The notes beneath the pieces are model-generated. The model was not told the origin of the DNA. It searched no databases and saw only the letters and a program-made list of their open reading frames with translations. Both the position numbers and the translations under genes were made by a program. Positions 10,696 to 24,500 of a stretch of DNA of 64,000 nucleotides are shown here, piece after piece. The DNA is from Tachypleus tridentatus (taxonomy: Eukaryota; Arthropoda; Merostomata; Xiphosura; Limulidae). Where the stretch lies: assembly GCF_004210375.1 (NCBI RefSeq), contig NC_134834.1:38964264-39028263 (forward strand), given 5' to 3'. Every line of letters begins with the position of its first letter. Position 1 is the stretch's first letter.

Positions 10696-13600
10696 CCAGT
10701 CAATCAAAATCACTTCACTCCACATTTTCATGATGTTGGTCAGCTAGGCTCCTCCCCCACAGCTTGTGTCTGACATGCTGTTTCTCTTCTATGATCAAAC
10801 AGTTGGCCTAGAATACGAGTAAACCCAACTTGCCAGGCTAGGTTGCAGATGTCAACTTGAAGTTGATATCTTCATTGACCTTTCAATGGTTCATTCTCAA
10901 AGGCTTCAGATTTCATTCAAGGAAAAAAGTTTGATCACTGCTAACAAGACAAGTAAAGATTACTTTAATCTTTTAGAATATGTTGCATCAACTGTTTGTG
11001 GCTTTGGAACAGAATTTACAAATTGTTATTCCCTAAAATATCTATAATTATTTATGGGGCCTACACTGGCTCATTTATCAGATGTAAACAATTAACTAGT
11101 AAATTGACAACTATCATTAATTGGAGGGTGAAGAAGATATGTCATCCAAGTACAAAATTTGAAATATTTGGGTTAAGCACAGAAAACAATATTTTATCAT
11201 TTGTTAAGAAACTGACATCTCTCTTTCACCCTCTCATACACAAGTATTCAAACACAAACAAATAAGCTTATACATACACTCATAAGTGCTCCTTTTATTT
11301 ATATTATATAAATGTACAAACACAAATCTGAAGTCAAAGAATGAAGAAGAAAAAAATAAACAAATCAGTAGCTAACACTAACTAGGAAGCTAATGAATTT
11401 ATGACCTTCATCCTCTAATACCAAAACCCTCACTAGCCAAGACAGTAGATACAAAATCTCTGGATGCTGATACATATCAACCTTATCATATTAAATCAAA
11501 TCTTTGTCCTCAATCTGAAAGTGTCAAAAACATAACTTCCAACTGAGACTGTGAAAACAAGAACAATCAAAAAGATTCAAAAACCCTTGCCCCACCACTC
11601 CATTTTGAGATTGCATATGTTTATATTGGATAACATTAAATTTCACCTTTGAAAACTCAGAAAATCCTTCTAAGATCCAGAATGATCCAGATCACAGATC
11701 ATTTTCTTTAATCTGATGAAAAGTTTCAACCTTAATGTACCCATTAAATTTGGTGCAAGTCCAATCACACTTTATACAGTTATTAATCCAGAACAAAAAT
11801 GACTTATATCCCCATTATAAAAAAATGCTTCAAAATGATCCACAATCCTGATTTGATCCAGATTTAGGGAGAACTGTCCAAAAGTTAATTCCAATCTTTT
11901 GTAAATTTTTTGGTTACTTTGGTCTATTAGTGTTATTGATGCATATATGGAAACACATACAGACTCAATTCCCCCATGCAAGCAAGGGTAACATTCATGT
12001 ATAGACTATAACTATTGATGATGAAAACCATCAATCTCATCAAGTTGGATTGAGCACCTCCCAGAAGAAATACATTGTTACAACAGCAGTGAAGATACTA
12101 ACCCACCCTATCCATTTCACACTGGGACAACGAGAAATTTTGTTTATGCCTTTGGAGATTGCCCTTTGTCAGTACATGGATGTGGAATTCAGTGTATCTA
12201 CAAAGTCAATTCCAGATGACAAGTATAAATGCCAATACTCAAATACTTTTTTTTTGCAAGTAACTGAATGGAGAAAAGAGATTGACTTTGTTATTTACAA
12301 TCAAAGGTGAACATCTTCTATGTTATATTTTAATTGTTTTAAACAGTGATGGAAACTTCATCACCAACAACAACTGGTTATTCAGACAACATGAAACAGG
12401 CTCACTGCATTAAAGTTGCACCATTAAATATGTTATTTGAAAAACCAAAAAGAGAATGAATTCACAAGAATTTAACAGAGTAAATGAAGTCAGAGAAAAA
12501 ATTCCAGAGTTCTTGAATTGAATCAGTAACTTGGATTTGGATTCAAGTCTTTTTTTTTTTTTTTACTTGTGACTTGCCTTGACATGGAGAAAAATGACTT
12601 GATGACATTCTTCACTTTCAAAAAGAAAAAAAGATGTAGGCTTAATGAAGTTTTGAACACTATCGTTTTGAATATCTAACTGCTGCCAGTATAAATGCTC
12701 AAAGTTTCTGTTTTCAAACACTGCTTGTCCTCAGTGTGAAAATATGTAGATCAACTGGCCAAAAAAAAACTAGAGCACAACCAAATGATATTATTCTTCC
12801 AAACAATCAATATGAACTTTCTAGAGGGATTATCACTAGCATTATAAGGCTATTTGAAGAAAAAATAGCACACAAACAAAAAAAGACTGGAAAAAGAGGC
12901 TGAATCAATACTATTGGATTGTACTGAGAATAATGTCAGATGCAGAGAAAATAACCATGTAACAAAATTTAGGCTTTTAAAAAATAGCTTATGTCAAACC
13001 TTGTTTGTTTTTACTTTAACACTGCAGTTAATTACTAAATACATTCAATCATTTAATCACAAATTCTCTATACATATCTTCACCCACTATTCCATTCATG
13101 CAGCTACAAGTAAGCACCTGTATGTACATAGGAACAAGAAAATCTAAGATTGTACATGCTTTGTACACTGACTATCGATGAATAATCATGACATCCATCA
13201 CATTGAAAGTAGTGTGTTTTGGATTTAAATGCTATGAAATTTCCACCACAAAAAGAGATGCTGTATGCAAAATAGGTAAAACAGAGTTTGTTTCTGGGTT
13301 TTCAGCATCAAATTTCATTTCCCACTTAAAACCCACCCTGCACAACATAGTAATAAAAAACACCCACGTTGCAAAATTTCAATGCACATTTACAAGGGAT
13401 ATATAAGGGTTAAAAAAGAGAAAATTTTGATTTAAAAAAGGAAGTGGTCCTTTTTTTTTTTATCAGCAATACATCCTTAAAGATAAATAAAAAAGTGAAC
13501 ATGTTTTTAAATTATATCCTGATATTTTAAAGACTGCCAGAGTTTCATTATGATATTAAAAGTATTGTTAAAGCAAACAATTTTATCTGAAGCATGAACG

Positions 13601-14098
13601 AAGTCTACAAAAATATTGTTACAATGCATCTATTGCTCCTATTTTTTTCTTTCAAATTTCACATTTATTTTAGAATTGGTTGTTGCCAAGGAAAATAGTG
13701 TAACACAGACTTTGCTTAATATAAGCAATCAGGAAGTGGATGGTCCACCAAAGAAGATACACAACCAATTTGCAGGGTACAACCAAATTAGTCATCAAGG
13801 TGATGGTAAGGCATTTGTAGAAGCTCAGATTTGCAGATACATGGAGCTCTGTGGTGATAACTTTATTTCCATCAATACCAGTGCAAGGTCTTCTCTTTAT
13901 GTTTATTAAGTTATTTCTGAAGAATGGGTTTCCTTTTTTTTCTTTTGAATACTCTATCATGTATCATGTTTACCAGTTGAGCATGTCCTCATTCTTTAAT
14001 TCATTGAAGTGCTCAACACTGCACAAGCAAGATGATGTCAAATCTGTTGTTTCCTGGAAGTTTACAGTAAAGGTACATAATTGTTAATTACTCTCAGC
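10696..14098. other. Unassigned intergenic sequence
   Basis: Several short plus-strand frames (for example 12,050-12,310 and 13,616-13,909) are compositionally a little better than the background but show no domain I know, no good splice pattern and no initiation context. They may be decayed repeats. Confidence 0.45.
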
Positions 14099-14612
14099 AT
14101 TTACACAATGGATATTATGGGTTTGAGAAGCTCATTAGTCAGATTTGATTTCATTTTTGAGATTGTTTTGAAGAGGACTGTTATGTTAATTTCCCAAAAA
14201 ATTCCTGGTTTGTAACTTTCAAAAAGTATAACAGATAATGGGTTATTTTTAGGATTTACAAGTCTTTAAAACAAAGAAGTTGATTTATCTCCAAATTCCA
14301 TTTTTGTACCTTTCCTTTAGAATCAATAGTTTAAGCTTAATTCATTTGACAAAATATATATTTTTAAGGGATGGACTCCTGTTCTCTTTTATTGAAATAG
14401 TTGCTAGAAGACTATTAGACTTCTTTTATTAGACTCAAGAACTGAGTCATTTATGTTAAAACCAGAGAAATTTGTAAAGTACTGAAATAACTTCATTAAT
14501 ATGTGTACATTCAGTCCATGTATTTTTCAGTTCACTAAGTTTTAGCAGTAAACTCCAATCAATCATTTTCATACATCTCGGCAAAGTAGTTGTGCCAAGT
14601 TGGGAATTCTAC
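14099..14612 (+). repeat. 514-bp tandem duplication, copy 1
   Basis: Starts ATTTACACAATGGATATTATGG and ends GGGAATTCTAC. Followed immediately by copy 2; I saw one difference (AAACTCCAATC here, AAACTGCAATC in copy 2). Confidence 0.97.
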
Positions 14613-15126
14613 ATTTACACAATGGATATTATGGGTTTGAGAAGCTCATTAGTCAGATTTGATTTCATTTTTGAGATTGTTTTGAAGAGGACTGTTATGT
14701 TAATTTCCCAAAAAATTCCTGGTTTGTAACTTTCAAAAAGTATAACAGATAATGGGTTATTTTTAGGATTTACAAGTCTTTAAAACAAAGAAGTTGATTT
14801 ATCTCCAAATTCCATTTTTGTACCTTTCCTTTAGAATCAATAGTTTAAGCTTAATTCATTTGACAAAATATATATTTTTAAGGGATGGACTCCTGTTCTC
14901 TTTTATTGAAATAGTTGCTAGAAGACTATTAGACTTCTTTTATTAGACTCAAGAACTGAGTCATTTATGTTAAAACCAGAGAAATTTGTAAAGTACTGAA
15001 ATAACTTCATTAATATGTGTACATTCAGTCCATGTATTTTTCAGTTCACTAAGTTTTAGCAGTAAACTGCAATCAATCATTTTCATACATCTCGGCAAAG
15101 TAGTTGTGCCAAGTTGGGAATTCTAC
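14613..15126 (+). repeat. 514-bp tandem duplication, copy 2
   Basis: Head-to-tail with copy 1, nearly identical over its full length. Either a recent duplication or an assembly artefact. No gene or known element in the unit. Confidence 0.97.
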
Positions 15127-16259
15127 GATACATATTTGAAAGCATATTTCAGAGAATCTTGGATTTCCTGTTTATTTGACTTAAAGAATATACTCTTGAA
15201 AGGAAATGACTTGAGATTTAACTTTGGAAAAAAAAAAAGAGTTGGTTACAACTTTGAAAAATACTGGTAAAAGTTCTAGAGTGTACTATCTCGACTCTCA
15301 CATTTTTATCATTCAGAGGAAGTGATGAAGTAGTTAGTTCAGTGCATAATGGCAAGTAACTAGGAATACTACAGCTATTGGCTGAGTATGATACATTTCT
15401 TGCTGAACACATTCAAAAATATCCAAATAACAGGAAAAGTCATGTTTCATAGTTATACTTAACAATCTGTGACAAGTTCATAGAAACTTATACATAGAAG
15501 TTACCACTACCAGTATCAAAGAAATCAAAATATCTAAGCATTATTCAATACCTGTTGATTCTATTCCAAACATATCCCAACTGACAATTAATTGTAGGTA
15601 CATTCTAGATGAGGAGTGTGTAGAGATTTTCCACATACATATCAATAAGCAATCACACAGGAGCACAATGTGCTAAAGCTGTGATTAATTTCCTTGAAAA
15701 GAGTGATATAAATATTCAAGATTGCTGGTGGAAGTCTTATAACAATGCATCCACTATGAGCAGCACATATGTTAGCATTCCAGTCTTGATCAAAGAGAAG
15801 AGACCTCCTAGCACACTATGCTCCCTGCTCTGCTCATTTACAGAGTTTGGTTGGACAATGCACTGTTGTTCTGAAGCCTGTTTATTCTATGCCCTTTCTA
15901 TATATGCCCTATATATGTGCTTTGTTGTCCGAGTGCAAAATTTTGTCTGTATTAGAGCATCATTTTTTTCTATTTAAGAAAACATCTAATATTGTTCATT
16001 AAATTGTAGCCAAGTTTTGTAAACCTGTGGATTTTATTTTCTGGAAGTAAAATGTATCTTAAGGTTTATCTATATTTTTTACCTTATTCTTTAGTTGCAA
16101 TAATAATAGGTGCAGTGAAAAAATTTAGCACCAGGCTCATCTGACCCTTAATCCACCCCTGAGAAAACTGAATGGTCATAAGAAAGTTTTATGAGGTTAG
16201 TTGTACACTGTTTTTAATTATGAAATCACCACAAGGATTTGAGCTGAATTGCATATTTA
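15127..16259. other. Unassigned intergenic sequence
   Basis: A plus frame at 15,681-15,977 has no recognisable features. Nothing else seen. Confidence 0.45.
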
Positions 16260-18441
16260 TATAAAATAAAAACAACACACGCAAGAGGTAGTTTAAAATA
16301 AAAAAATAACTTTGCCAATTCTGTTATACGTTTTCTTCAAGAGTTTAAACAGAATTCAATTTATATCAAAACAAGTGTCAGGTTTTCAGTAAATAACAAA
16401 TATAAGGTCAATAGTATAAAATAATTAAAGAATAGTGTACATATTTTTCCTTTATATTATGGCATTACACTCACACTAATATCCTCAGCTGCATGAAAGT
16501 AAAGATAAGTAACAGAACAAAGTAATGTTAAATATTAAACTTTCTTTACCTGAAAGAAGTTACAAAAACAGAGCTTAAACTGATCTTGAATCTGCTGACT
16601 AGCTTGGGATAATATGTTATAACTGTATCACATTGTTGGAACTGGTTTACAACATATCATAAAAAACTTCAGAGATAAAATAAGTTTAATTTTTCTTCTG
16701 ACAGAATCAGTATTTTACCACATTACACCTAAAAACTGTTAAATATGAGATCATTGTAGAGACCTATTTCACAAAATTCTCAAGATACAAGTATAACATT
16801 TATTTGACACTAATGAACGATTTTAGAAGTTCTAAGAATGTCATGCCATCCATCTTTCTAGTAATAATGGAGACTGACACATGATTTCACAAACAAAAAG
16901 TATAAAATATTTTAAAAAGTTCTATCATAGTATCCTCAAAACTAGGAAAATCATACATAAAACCTTTATCTTTCTGAAAAATTATAATCTTCATAATTTA
17001 CAAAGCTATCAAAATTCACATATCTGCAGTTGTGATAAAAAAAAGTGAAATTTTGATATTAATTTGAGTGAGATTATTTATTTGGAATTTGAGAAAAACT
17101 ACAGTTGACATTGAAATTTTGTTAACATTACTTTATACTGGAAATTCCCCCCCTTCCCCAAATTAGACCTTCAGTAAAATACATTATATTTGTTTTAATT
17201 AGGTTTAGAAAAAAAAATTCTTAATTTCCTATTACACAATGAAAAAAGTCAAGTAGGTGGAAGGTTTTTTTTTAATGTAGATACATAGTTTATGATATAA
17301 GTGCATTTGTAATATATCAGATTGTACTAGATGCTGTGGACTATCACAAAAAGTACCATTTAGACATATGGTCAGTATAGAACTAAAATGGAAAAATAAA
17401 AACCTTTTAGGTTAGACTAGGTAAAATAACAATAACTTAATAAACATTTTAACAAGAATTGCAAATGAGCAGCTTGTGAGTAATGTAATTTGATAGTGTA
17501 ATGTGAGCTGCATGTTTCTCAAGTGATTTAAAACTTACAATAGTGCAAACAGTGGTTAGACAGTTCAAAATGTAACAAAACACTAATATTTAAGTATAAA
17601 TAGATGTATTTTTAATCTTAACATAAAAATAATTTTGCACTCAGAATGGTAAAAAGAAAGAAAGAAAGACTTGAAATATTCATGGATATATCTTCAGGAG
17701 AAATATTTCATTAAAAATACCTGATTTTTTGTGTATAAAAGACTGGTAATGTTTACTGAGATTCTACCAAATTTTGTGAAGATACACATACTATATTAAA
17801 AGGTAGTACTAACAAAACTATAAGTACAAAGTGGTCACAATGTCAGTCAATTTGACCAAACCAGTGTTGAGAGAGATAACTGGCTGAGAGTATTGACACG
17901 CCACATTAAATAACAAATTAGAGATGTGGTTTCTTGTGACCTTCACCTTGCACAGTATAATAGCAGACTGATGCAATAATTTAATGAAAATAAAAAAAAA
18001 TTAATTGAAGGACATTTTTCATTAGGGTCAATTTGGAGAGGAATATTTTGGAGAAGGGGAGCACTAAAAACTTTACAATCAAGCATTGTTATGTAGTATT
18101 AGTCTGGCAGTTGGAAACAAAACTTTTTTTTTTGCCTTACAATATTCTGGATAGATTTTTACATTAAATAACTTTTTTCTTCTCACATAAAATAACTTCA
18201 CAAAAGACGCTACTTTAAAACACAAACGTACATTAAAAATGTAAGTTATCAGTGTGTGTGTGTCTATATATAGACACATACATACATGAAAATGTTGAAC
18301 AGCACTAAATACATGATCTGAATTCTCACTTATTTCTCTTGTATGGCTGCTGTTATACATAAATGGTAACGTATTCCAGAGAGTGTTTTCCACAACACTT
18401 GATAAACTGGAATAAAACAGATCAATGACTGAAAATAAAAA
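16260..18441 (-). other. Probable Gpat4 3' UTR and downstream flank
   Basis: AT-rich sequence after the stop with no convincing frame. It holds a short TG/TATA microsatellite (about 18,250-18,275). ATTAAA variants occur near 17,982 and 17,200 on the minus strand, and the first AATAAA is at 17,082-17,077. Any of these could end the transcript; the sequence alone does not decide. Confidence 0.35.
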
Positions 18442-18529
18442 TTAATCAACCTTGATTCGGCTGCTGTACACTCTTTGTTGCCGAGCTTTCCATTCTTGTT
18501 TCACAGCCACCCTCTTCAACTGACCATCC
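18442..18529 (-). CDS. Gpat4: Gpat4 last coding exon (residues 436-464, stop)
   Basis: Acceptor TTTTTTCTCAG|GGATGG, phase 2 in. It encodes DGQLKRVAVKQEWKARQQRV and ends in VD with TAA at 18444-18442. The end is shorter and more basic than the vertebrate C-terminus. No canonical AATAAA appears on the minus strand for about 1.3 kb downstream; the first is at 17,082-17,077. Confidence 0.95.
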
Positions 18530-21500
18530 CTGAGAAAAAACATTATATCACTGGTCCTTCCAGAAATAATGAAAAAAATTATGAATTACAGCTATCACTT
18601 TCAATTGATCCTTAAAAATATTAAAGACTTCCATCACTTGCCTTTCTTGAAATATGAAAAAAAACATAACCACCCTGTTCAGCTTACCATTCAAGTACTG
18701 ATCAAACAATTTTTTTCCAGCTATACCTGCAATGCAAGATAACAATCATACACTTCAACTGGACCTCTCATCAAATAAGAAATTAACAACCAGCATTCTC
18801 TGATTGATCATATTTAGCATATAAAAACATACTGTGAGAAGATACTATCATTGCAAAATTCAATCACAATTAGATAGAAAATACCAAGACTAATCAGATA
18901 AACTTTTTAAATAATTCAGTGAACATACCACACAAGATCAACTAAACCACCTTGATGAGCAATTTCACTCTTCACTCTGTTAGCAAAATCTACAGCTGTT
19001 TCACCTTCCTAGACAAGATAAACAAGACAATAGTTGAGTTAGTTGTCAAACAATCAAAAAACAAATCTAATACAGTAAAACCCATTCATGTTTAAGCAGA
19101 AACAAAGTCAGTTATATAATTTTTAAAGTGATTGGAAGAAAATGTATGTCTGCACTTATTTAATAAAAATAATATATATATAATTCATATGTCCAAAAAA
19201 ACTATCCAATTTACCTCTCTGGTCATTGATGGAAGATACCACACATCACAAACAATAGCCCACGATGTCATCATCATTAACAGATAGTGAACATAGCTTT
19301 GTTTACTGCTGTTCCAGAAAGGATCACCAAACCTTGGGTCATACTACAAAAACATAAAAAAAGATATCACAGAAATTAACTTTTTTAAGGTATTTATACC
19401 ACATTACATGTATGAGGCTATGTTTTATAACAATACACAATAAATCCATCAACTGTCTATTGCTAGCAATAACTTTACTAACCCTGTGAAACAAAACAAA
19501 CAAACAAAAATAAGCATGAAACATTTATAGATTACAAAATTTTCTATATCCATTAATAAAGCAGGCCAAATATTACTGTATATAATCAATAATGTTTTAA
19601 AACTGATTTAGTAACTGTTATGGCTTAAAAAGTAGCTGTATTTTTAAGAAATGTCTAGCTTCTTTCCACTAACTCATTTTGTTAGATAATTATATCACAT
19701 TGTTGTGCACACTACATCATTATTCAAAATTCAGTTTTAAAATCACAACTCATTTAGGTTTGAGTTGAAACTCACAAACCAACACATAAACATAGTTGTG
19801 AGATCCTTTACTGAAGTTTTGTAGTATATCCACAAGTAATAATTGGAAATGCCACTAGATTTAACTTTTCATAACCATAACAACAGGGAAGAATATATTG
19901 TAACTCTGATGCATTCAGCTAAATTTTCATTAAAGAATGATAACTGCAGGCAGGAAGTGGGAAGATTGCAAACTTGTATGAATCCTGTACCTTAAATAAA
20001 GGTTAGATACCACAACTTATTCCACAAGCTTGTACTTGTTTGGCCCTATTTCTGCACCACATTCACCTGTTTCAAGAGGTGATAAAGAGTTAGAAAAGGT
20101 TTGTATGAAATGCATGTTTATTTCTTTTGAAAATGGTTAATAGAATGACAGATGATGTAAATGATCTAAGGATTGAGCAACTACATAACCAAACTCTCAT
20201 CTATTTTGTTCTTTTTGAGCCTGTCTTTGCTTTGGGTAGATATGAAAAACCTATTCTCTGTCCCTACAGACATGCAGTTATGACAAAAACTCAAAGTTGG
20301 ACAGTCAGTAAAAATAAATTTATGTTTTATTATTGATAAATACATTATCTTATTTGTTCGTAAGTGTTTCAAAACTTGTTTTTCCTTTGATTTTCATATT
20401 CATTTTCTTCTGTGCATAAAAACTCCATTACCTGCATTTTGCAGGTACCTGAACTTAACTAATATCAATGGATCTGAAAAAAAAACAGACATCTACACAT
20501 TTAATTCAATAATGCAGTCTTAGGATTTCAATAAAAATATATATAGATATATATTTAAATCAAACAATTCAAAATGTACATTTCCAGGAGTATAAGTTAC
20601 TAAAATTGTTATAAATATAACAGTCTTGGTTAAAGATATTTATTTGTACTCTTTCATATAATTAAAAATTTATTAAGAAAACCTGTGCTCATCATTATAT
20701 TTTCACTAATTTGTAAACCTGGCTACATTGCCGCTGTGATTTAAATTTGACTTCAATACAAGAAGTAGCTTAGTCTAAGGTTAAACTCTAATAAACTGTA
20801 TCTGGTTTTGAAAGCACTTTTTAGCTGTGAAGTGCCAAATTACATATCAAATTTAAAAATTTATGTAAAAGAAAGTAACACTACTTCAAACATATTTAAC
20901 ACAAAAATACTTTGGAATTAATATTTTGGTGTTATGTAATACTTATTTGAAGAAATTCATAAAAAAATGTAAGTTAAAGTATTTGAAGTTTTATCACTGG
21001 ATGAATTTCTATCACAAAAATTATGTTACAATCTATCTACACCAATGTAAAATAAGTACAGTATTCTGAAAAGTAACTTGCAATTTCCTGAAGTACTGGT
21101 TACCTGAAGCTACTTATATAAGCTTATCTTATATGAATAAAGGACCATGATTGGAAGATGAAAAATGTTTGTTTTTTAAGGCAAAGTAACAATGGGCTAT
21201 CTGGAATAACCACCATAGGGAATTAAACCCTGAATTTTGAAATTGCAAGTTCATTAAAATTAATGCTGTCAGATTGGGAACACTTAGGAACAAAATAGAC
21301 CTATGGAAGTTAAAGTTCTTTTCATTCATGAATATGATTTCTTGTTAACTTGTATCTATTTTAAAACTGAAGAAATTTTCTTATATGACAAGACATAAGG
21401 AAAGCTTAATAGTTTTATGAGTACAGTAACCAACAGCAAAATATTCCAGACACAAATCATTATATATTGAATATTATTCTTTGAAATATATTGTATTCAA

Positions 21501-24500
21501 ATGACTCACAAAATACAATATTTTATCAAAAACATATTTCTTAGATACAAAATTATCTCAACCTAGAACACTGTTATCACACATCACAATACCTAGCTTG
21601 ATAAAAGTAATAGTGATGCCATTTTGAAAGATGATTTCCTAAGTCACTGCCAAATCTTTTATGACGGTTTTTTTACAACTAATAACTGGAAATGTTGACA
21701 ACTTCAATCAGAAAGTTAAACATCCAAAGAAATATGTGAATGAATATTAACTCTTTTGCAAGGAGCTTGGTGTAATATACAAATTTGTCTACATATTTGT
21801 ACATGTTAAGTATTTGCATTATAGCTTTTGATAATGCATGTGTATCTTCACAAAATTCAGTTGACCTCTAATACAGGTTATAAATATTTTGTACACAAAA
21901 AATCAGATTTTTGAAGGAAATACTTTTACTAAAGATTTGTATGTGAAAATATTGCACTTCATCTGAGTGCAAAGGAATTTCATGTCATGATTAAAAACTA
22001 TTCTTTTTTCCCAAAATCTCAAATATTATTTGCATAATCTCTAAAACCTCCTAAATACACTTCAGATGTTTGTTTCCAGTAAGATTTTATGCCTTATGTT
22101 ATTTTCTATATTCTATATGTGATTTATTTTATCACTTAACCAACCTCGTAACAATGGTAACAAAATTAGAAAACATAAATTATGTTTTTTGTGCTAGAAT
22201 GACTACATATTATAACCCAAAAATACAAATGTTTAATACAAGTAGTTTAAGTATCACAACACAATATATGAACACATATATTTATTTTTTATTATACTGC
22301 CCTTCCAGTCATGCCTACCTAACATTACATAGCTTGCATTGACATGGTGCAAGTCATGATATCCAGTAATATAAAACTGACCTTCAGTCTTCCCTGTCTT
22401 AACTGTGTTTTAGTGGAGTAGTATTTTGTAATATATAGTTACATTTCAATTATTATAGATTACATATACGTACATAGATTATTACTATTTAAAACTAAAT
22501 TATTATACTTATTTTTCTTAAAATATAGAACAATATATCAAGAAGTACGGCAAACAATTATATATCTCCTTGCTACAACCTTTGTACATGGATGTTGATG
22601 GACACAGGTTACTAAGCCTTTTAAAATTTCACACATTTAGAATATCAAACAAAATTTTTTTAGGTTTTGTATATATAGTTGAATAACTAGAAAAATCATA
22701 AATAACTACACTGATACCTTAGAAATCCACAGTAATTTATTAACCTTAGTAACTGAATTTTTTTTTTTTTTAATTTTATAAAATATAAAACTTCAAGCAG
22801 AATAAAGACACAACTTATAACATAGTTGTTTCTCATGCAAAGTTATAATTTTCCTACACTGAAAATGTATTTTCAATACATACTTAATTCCTCCCACATA
22901 GATAGCTATTCTCATTCAGTGCTGCTCACTATGAAAGGTGTCCCTGTATAGGAAAATATCCCACTCAAATCAGTCACACAGAAAACATTCTCAGTGCATT
23001 AACATTCTTGGTATATTAATCTTTGAAGGATAGCACAAGAAAAAGAACAATAGTAACCTGCAAGTTCCACCACCATGACCCACAATACAGCAGTAGTGAA
23101 CAAGAGTCCCACCTGTTACCCATGTGTGAGGACATATCTTGAATCGTCTAACTCTGAATTCAAAACCCAGCCACTAAAAATTGACATCTATGTGGGAGTA
23201 GGATGTGTGATCCCAATTGAAGGGAGTGAATTGCAATTTTGACTGGAGGTCATCTTGTCATTTACTACAACAGAATATTACCACCCTACTCTCAAGTGAA
23301 TGGATTCATTTTGTGCAGTATATCACTATCACAATCAAAAGGATGCCTCCATGATTTACCACCCTAGCAGCTCAGAACAGGAAAGTGGTAAGAATTCTCT
23401 CACTCCACTGAAAGATAAAAGGAGGGGAGAGAAAATGCAGTGGACAGTTTGAAGAAGTGTCAACACTGGAGATAGTGCAATGGATGATCATGAAAACTAT
23501 ATGGAAAGCAGACTACACATAATTTATTAAATCTAAGAAAAGGCAAGGATGGAAAGATGTCCCCTTCTGTTTTACCCATGAAGTTCACAGGTGAGAATGG
23601 ACCCACACAAGCATATCAATTAGGCAAATTGATACTGTGAATAAAACCCTACAAGCAATCTTGTGCAACACCTTACCTTAACAGTAAGTACTTAGTAGCC
23701 ATGAAATTTATAAATATTAAGTCATAATGGTCTGACAGTGCAGATTTGACTAGATGAAAGATACCTAGTGAGGCACCACTAACCACAGAGTGAGATACTT
23801 AAAGTAAAAGGCAAACTGCTCCTCAGAAATAAAAAGTATACACACAAGATAATTTAATCAGTCACAGTCTCACTGAAATCTAAACAATGTCCACAAATGG
23901 AAGATGACAGACTGACAATGACAAAACAGTAATTTGATGCAGATAATGAGAAACAAATCTATGTGATGTGGTCCACGTGCCAAATTGAAGAATTTCTTCA
24001 AAAGATAATGAGATGAGATACCAGGGAAGAGGTTAAAGTGCCTAATCTGATGAGAAGACACCTGGAAAAAATTACAGGAAAAAGAAGGAAAGTTTGCCAT
24101 GGAATGAAGAGACTGGAACAGTGACCTTGGAAGGAAGCTGTGCAGTCCACATAATAATGAAGAGCATGTACAGAACATAGCACTCTATCCAAATTAGACT
24201 GAGGATATACGTGGGAAATGGAAGTTTTGGGACGGAAAGAATAATGCAGTCAAAGCAGAAAATATGTGGAATGATATAAGGTACATGAAATGTCAATGGC
24301 AAATAAATCTGACCTACAACATACACAGGCCAATGGGAGAAGGAAGTTGGTCTTAAGGGATAAGTGAAAATCTGCACGAGGACAGGGGTTCAAAGAGAGT
24401 CAAAATAAGGAAGTGAATAACAACACCAATATCCCAATCCAGAAGGACTGTGCACCAAAAAGAATGGTGAATCCAGAATGAATGCAATAATAACAAGAAG

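Noticed and set aside
13616-13960. Overlapping plus and minus frames of about 97 codons
   Set aside because: Nothing recognisable on either strand, and both strands being open argues for chance.
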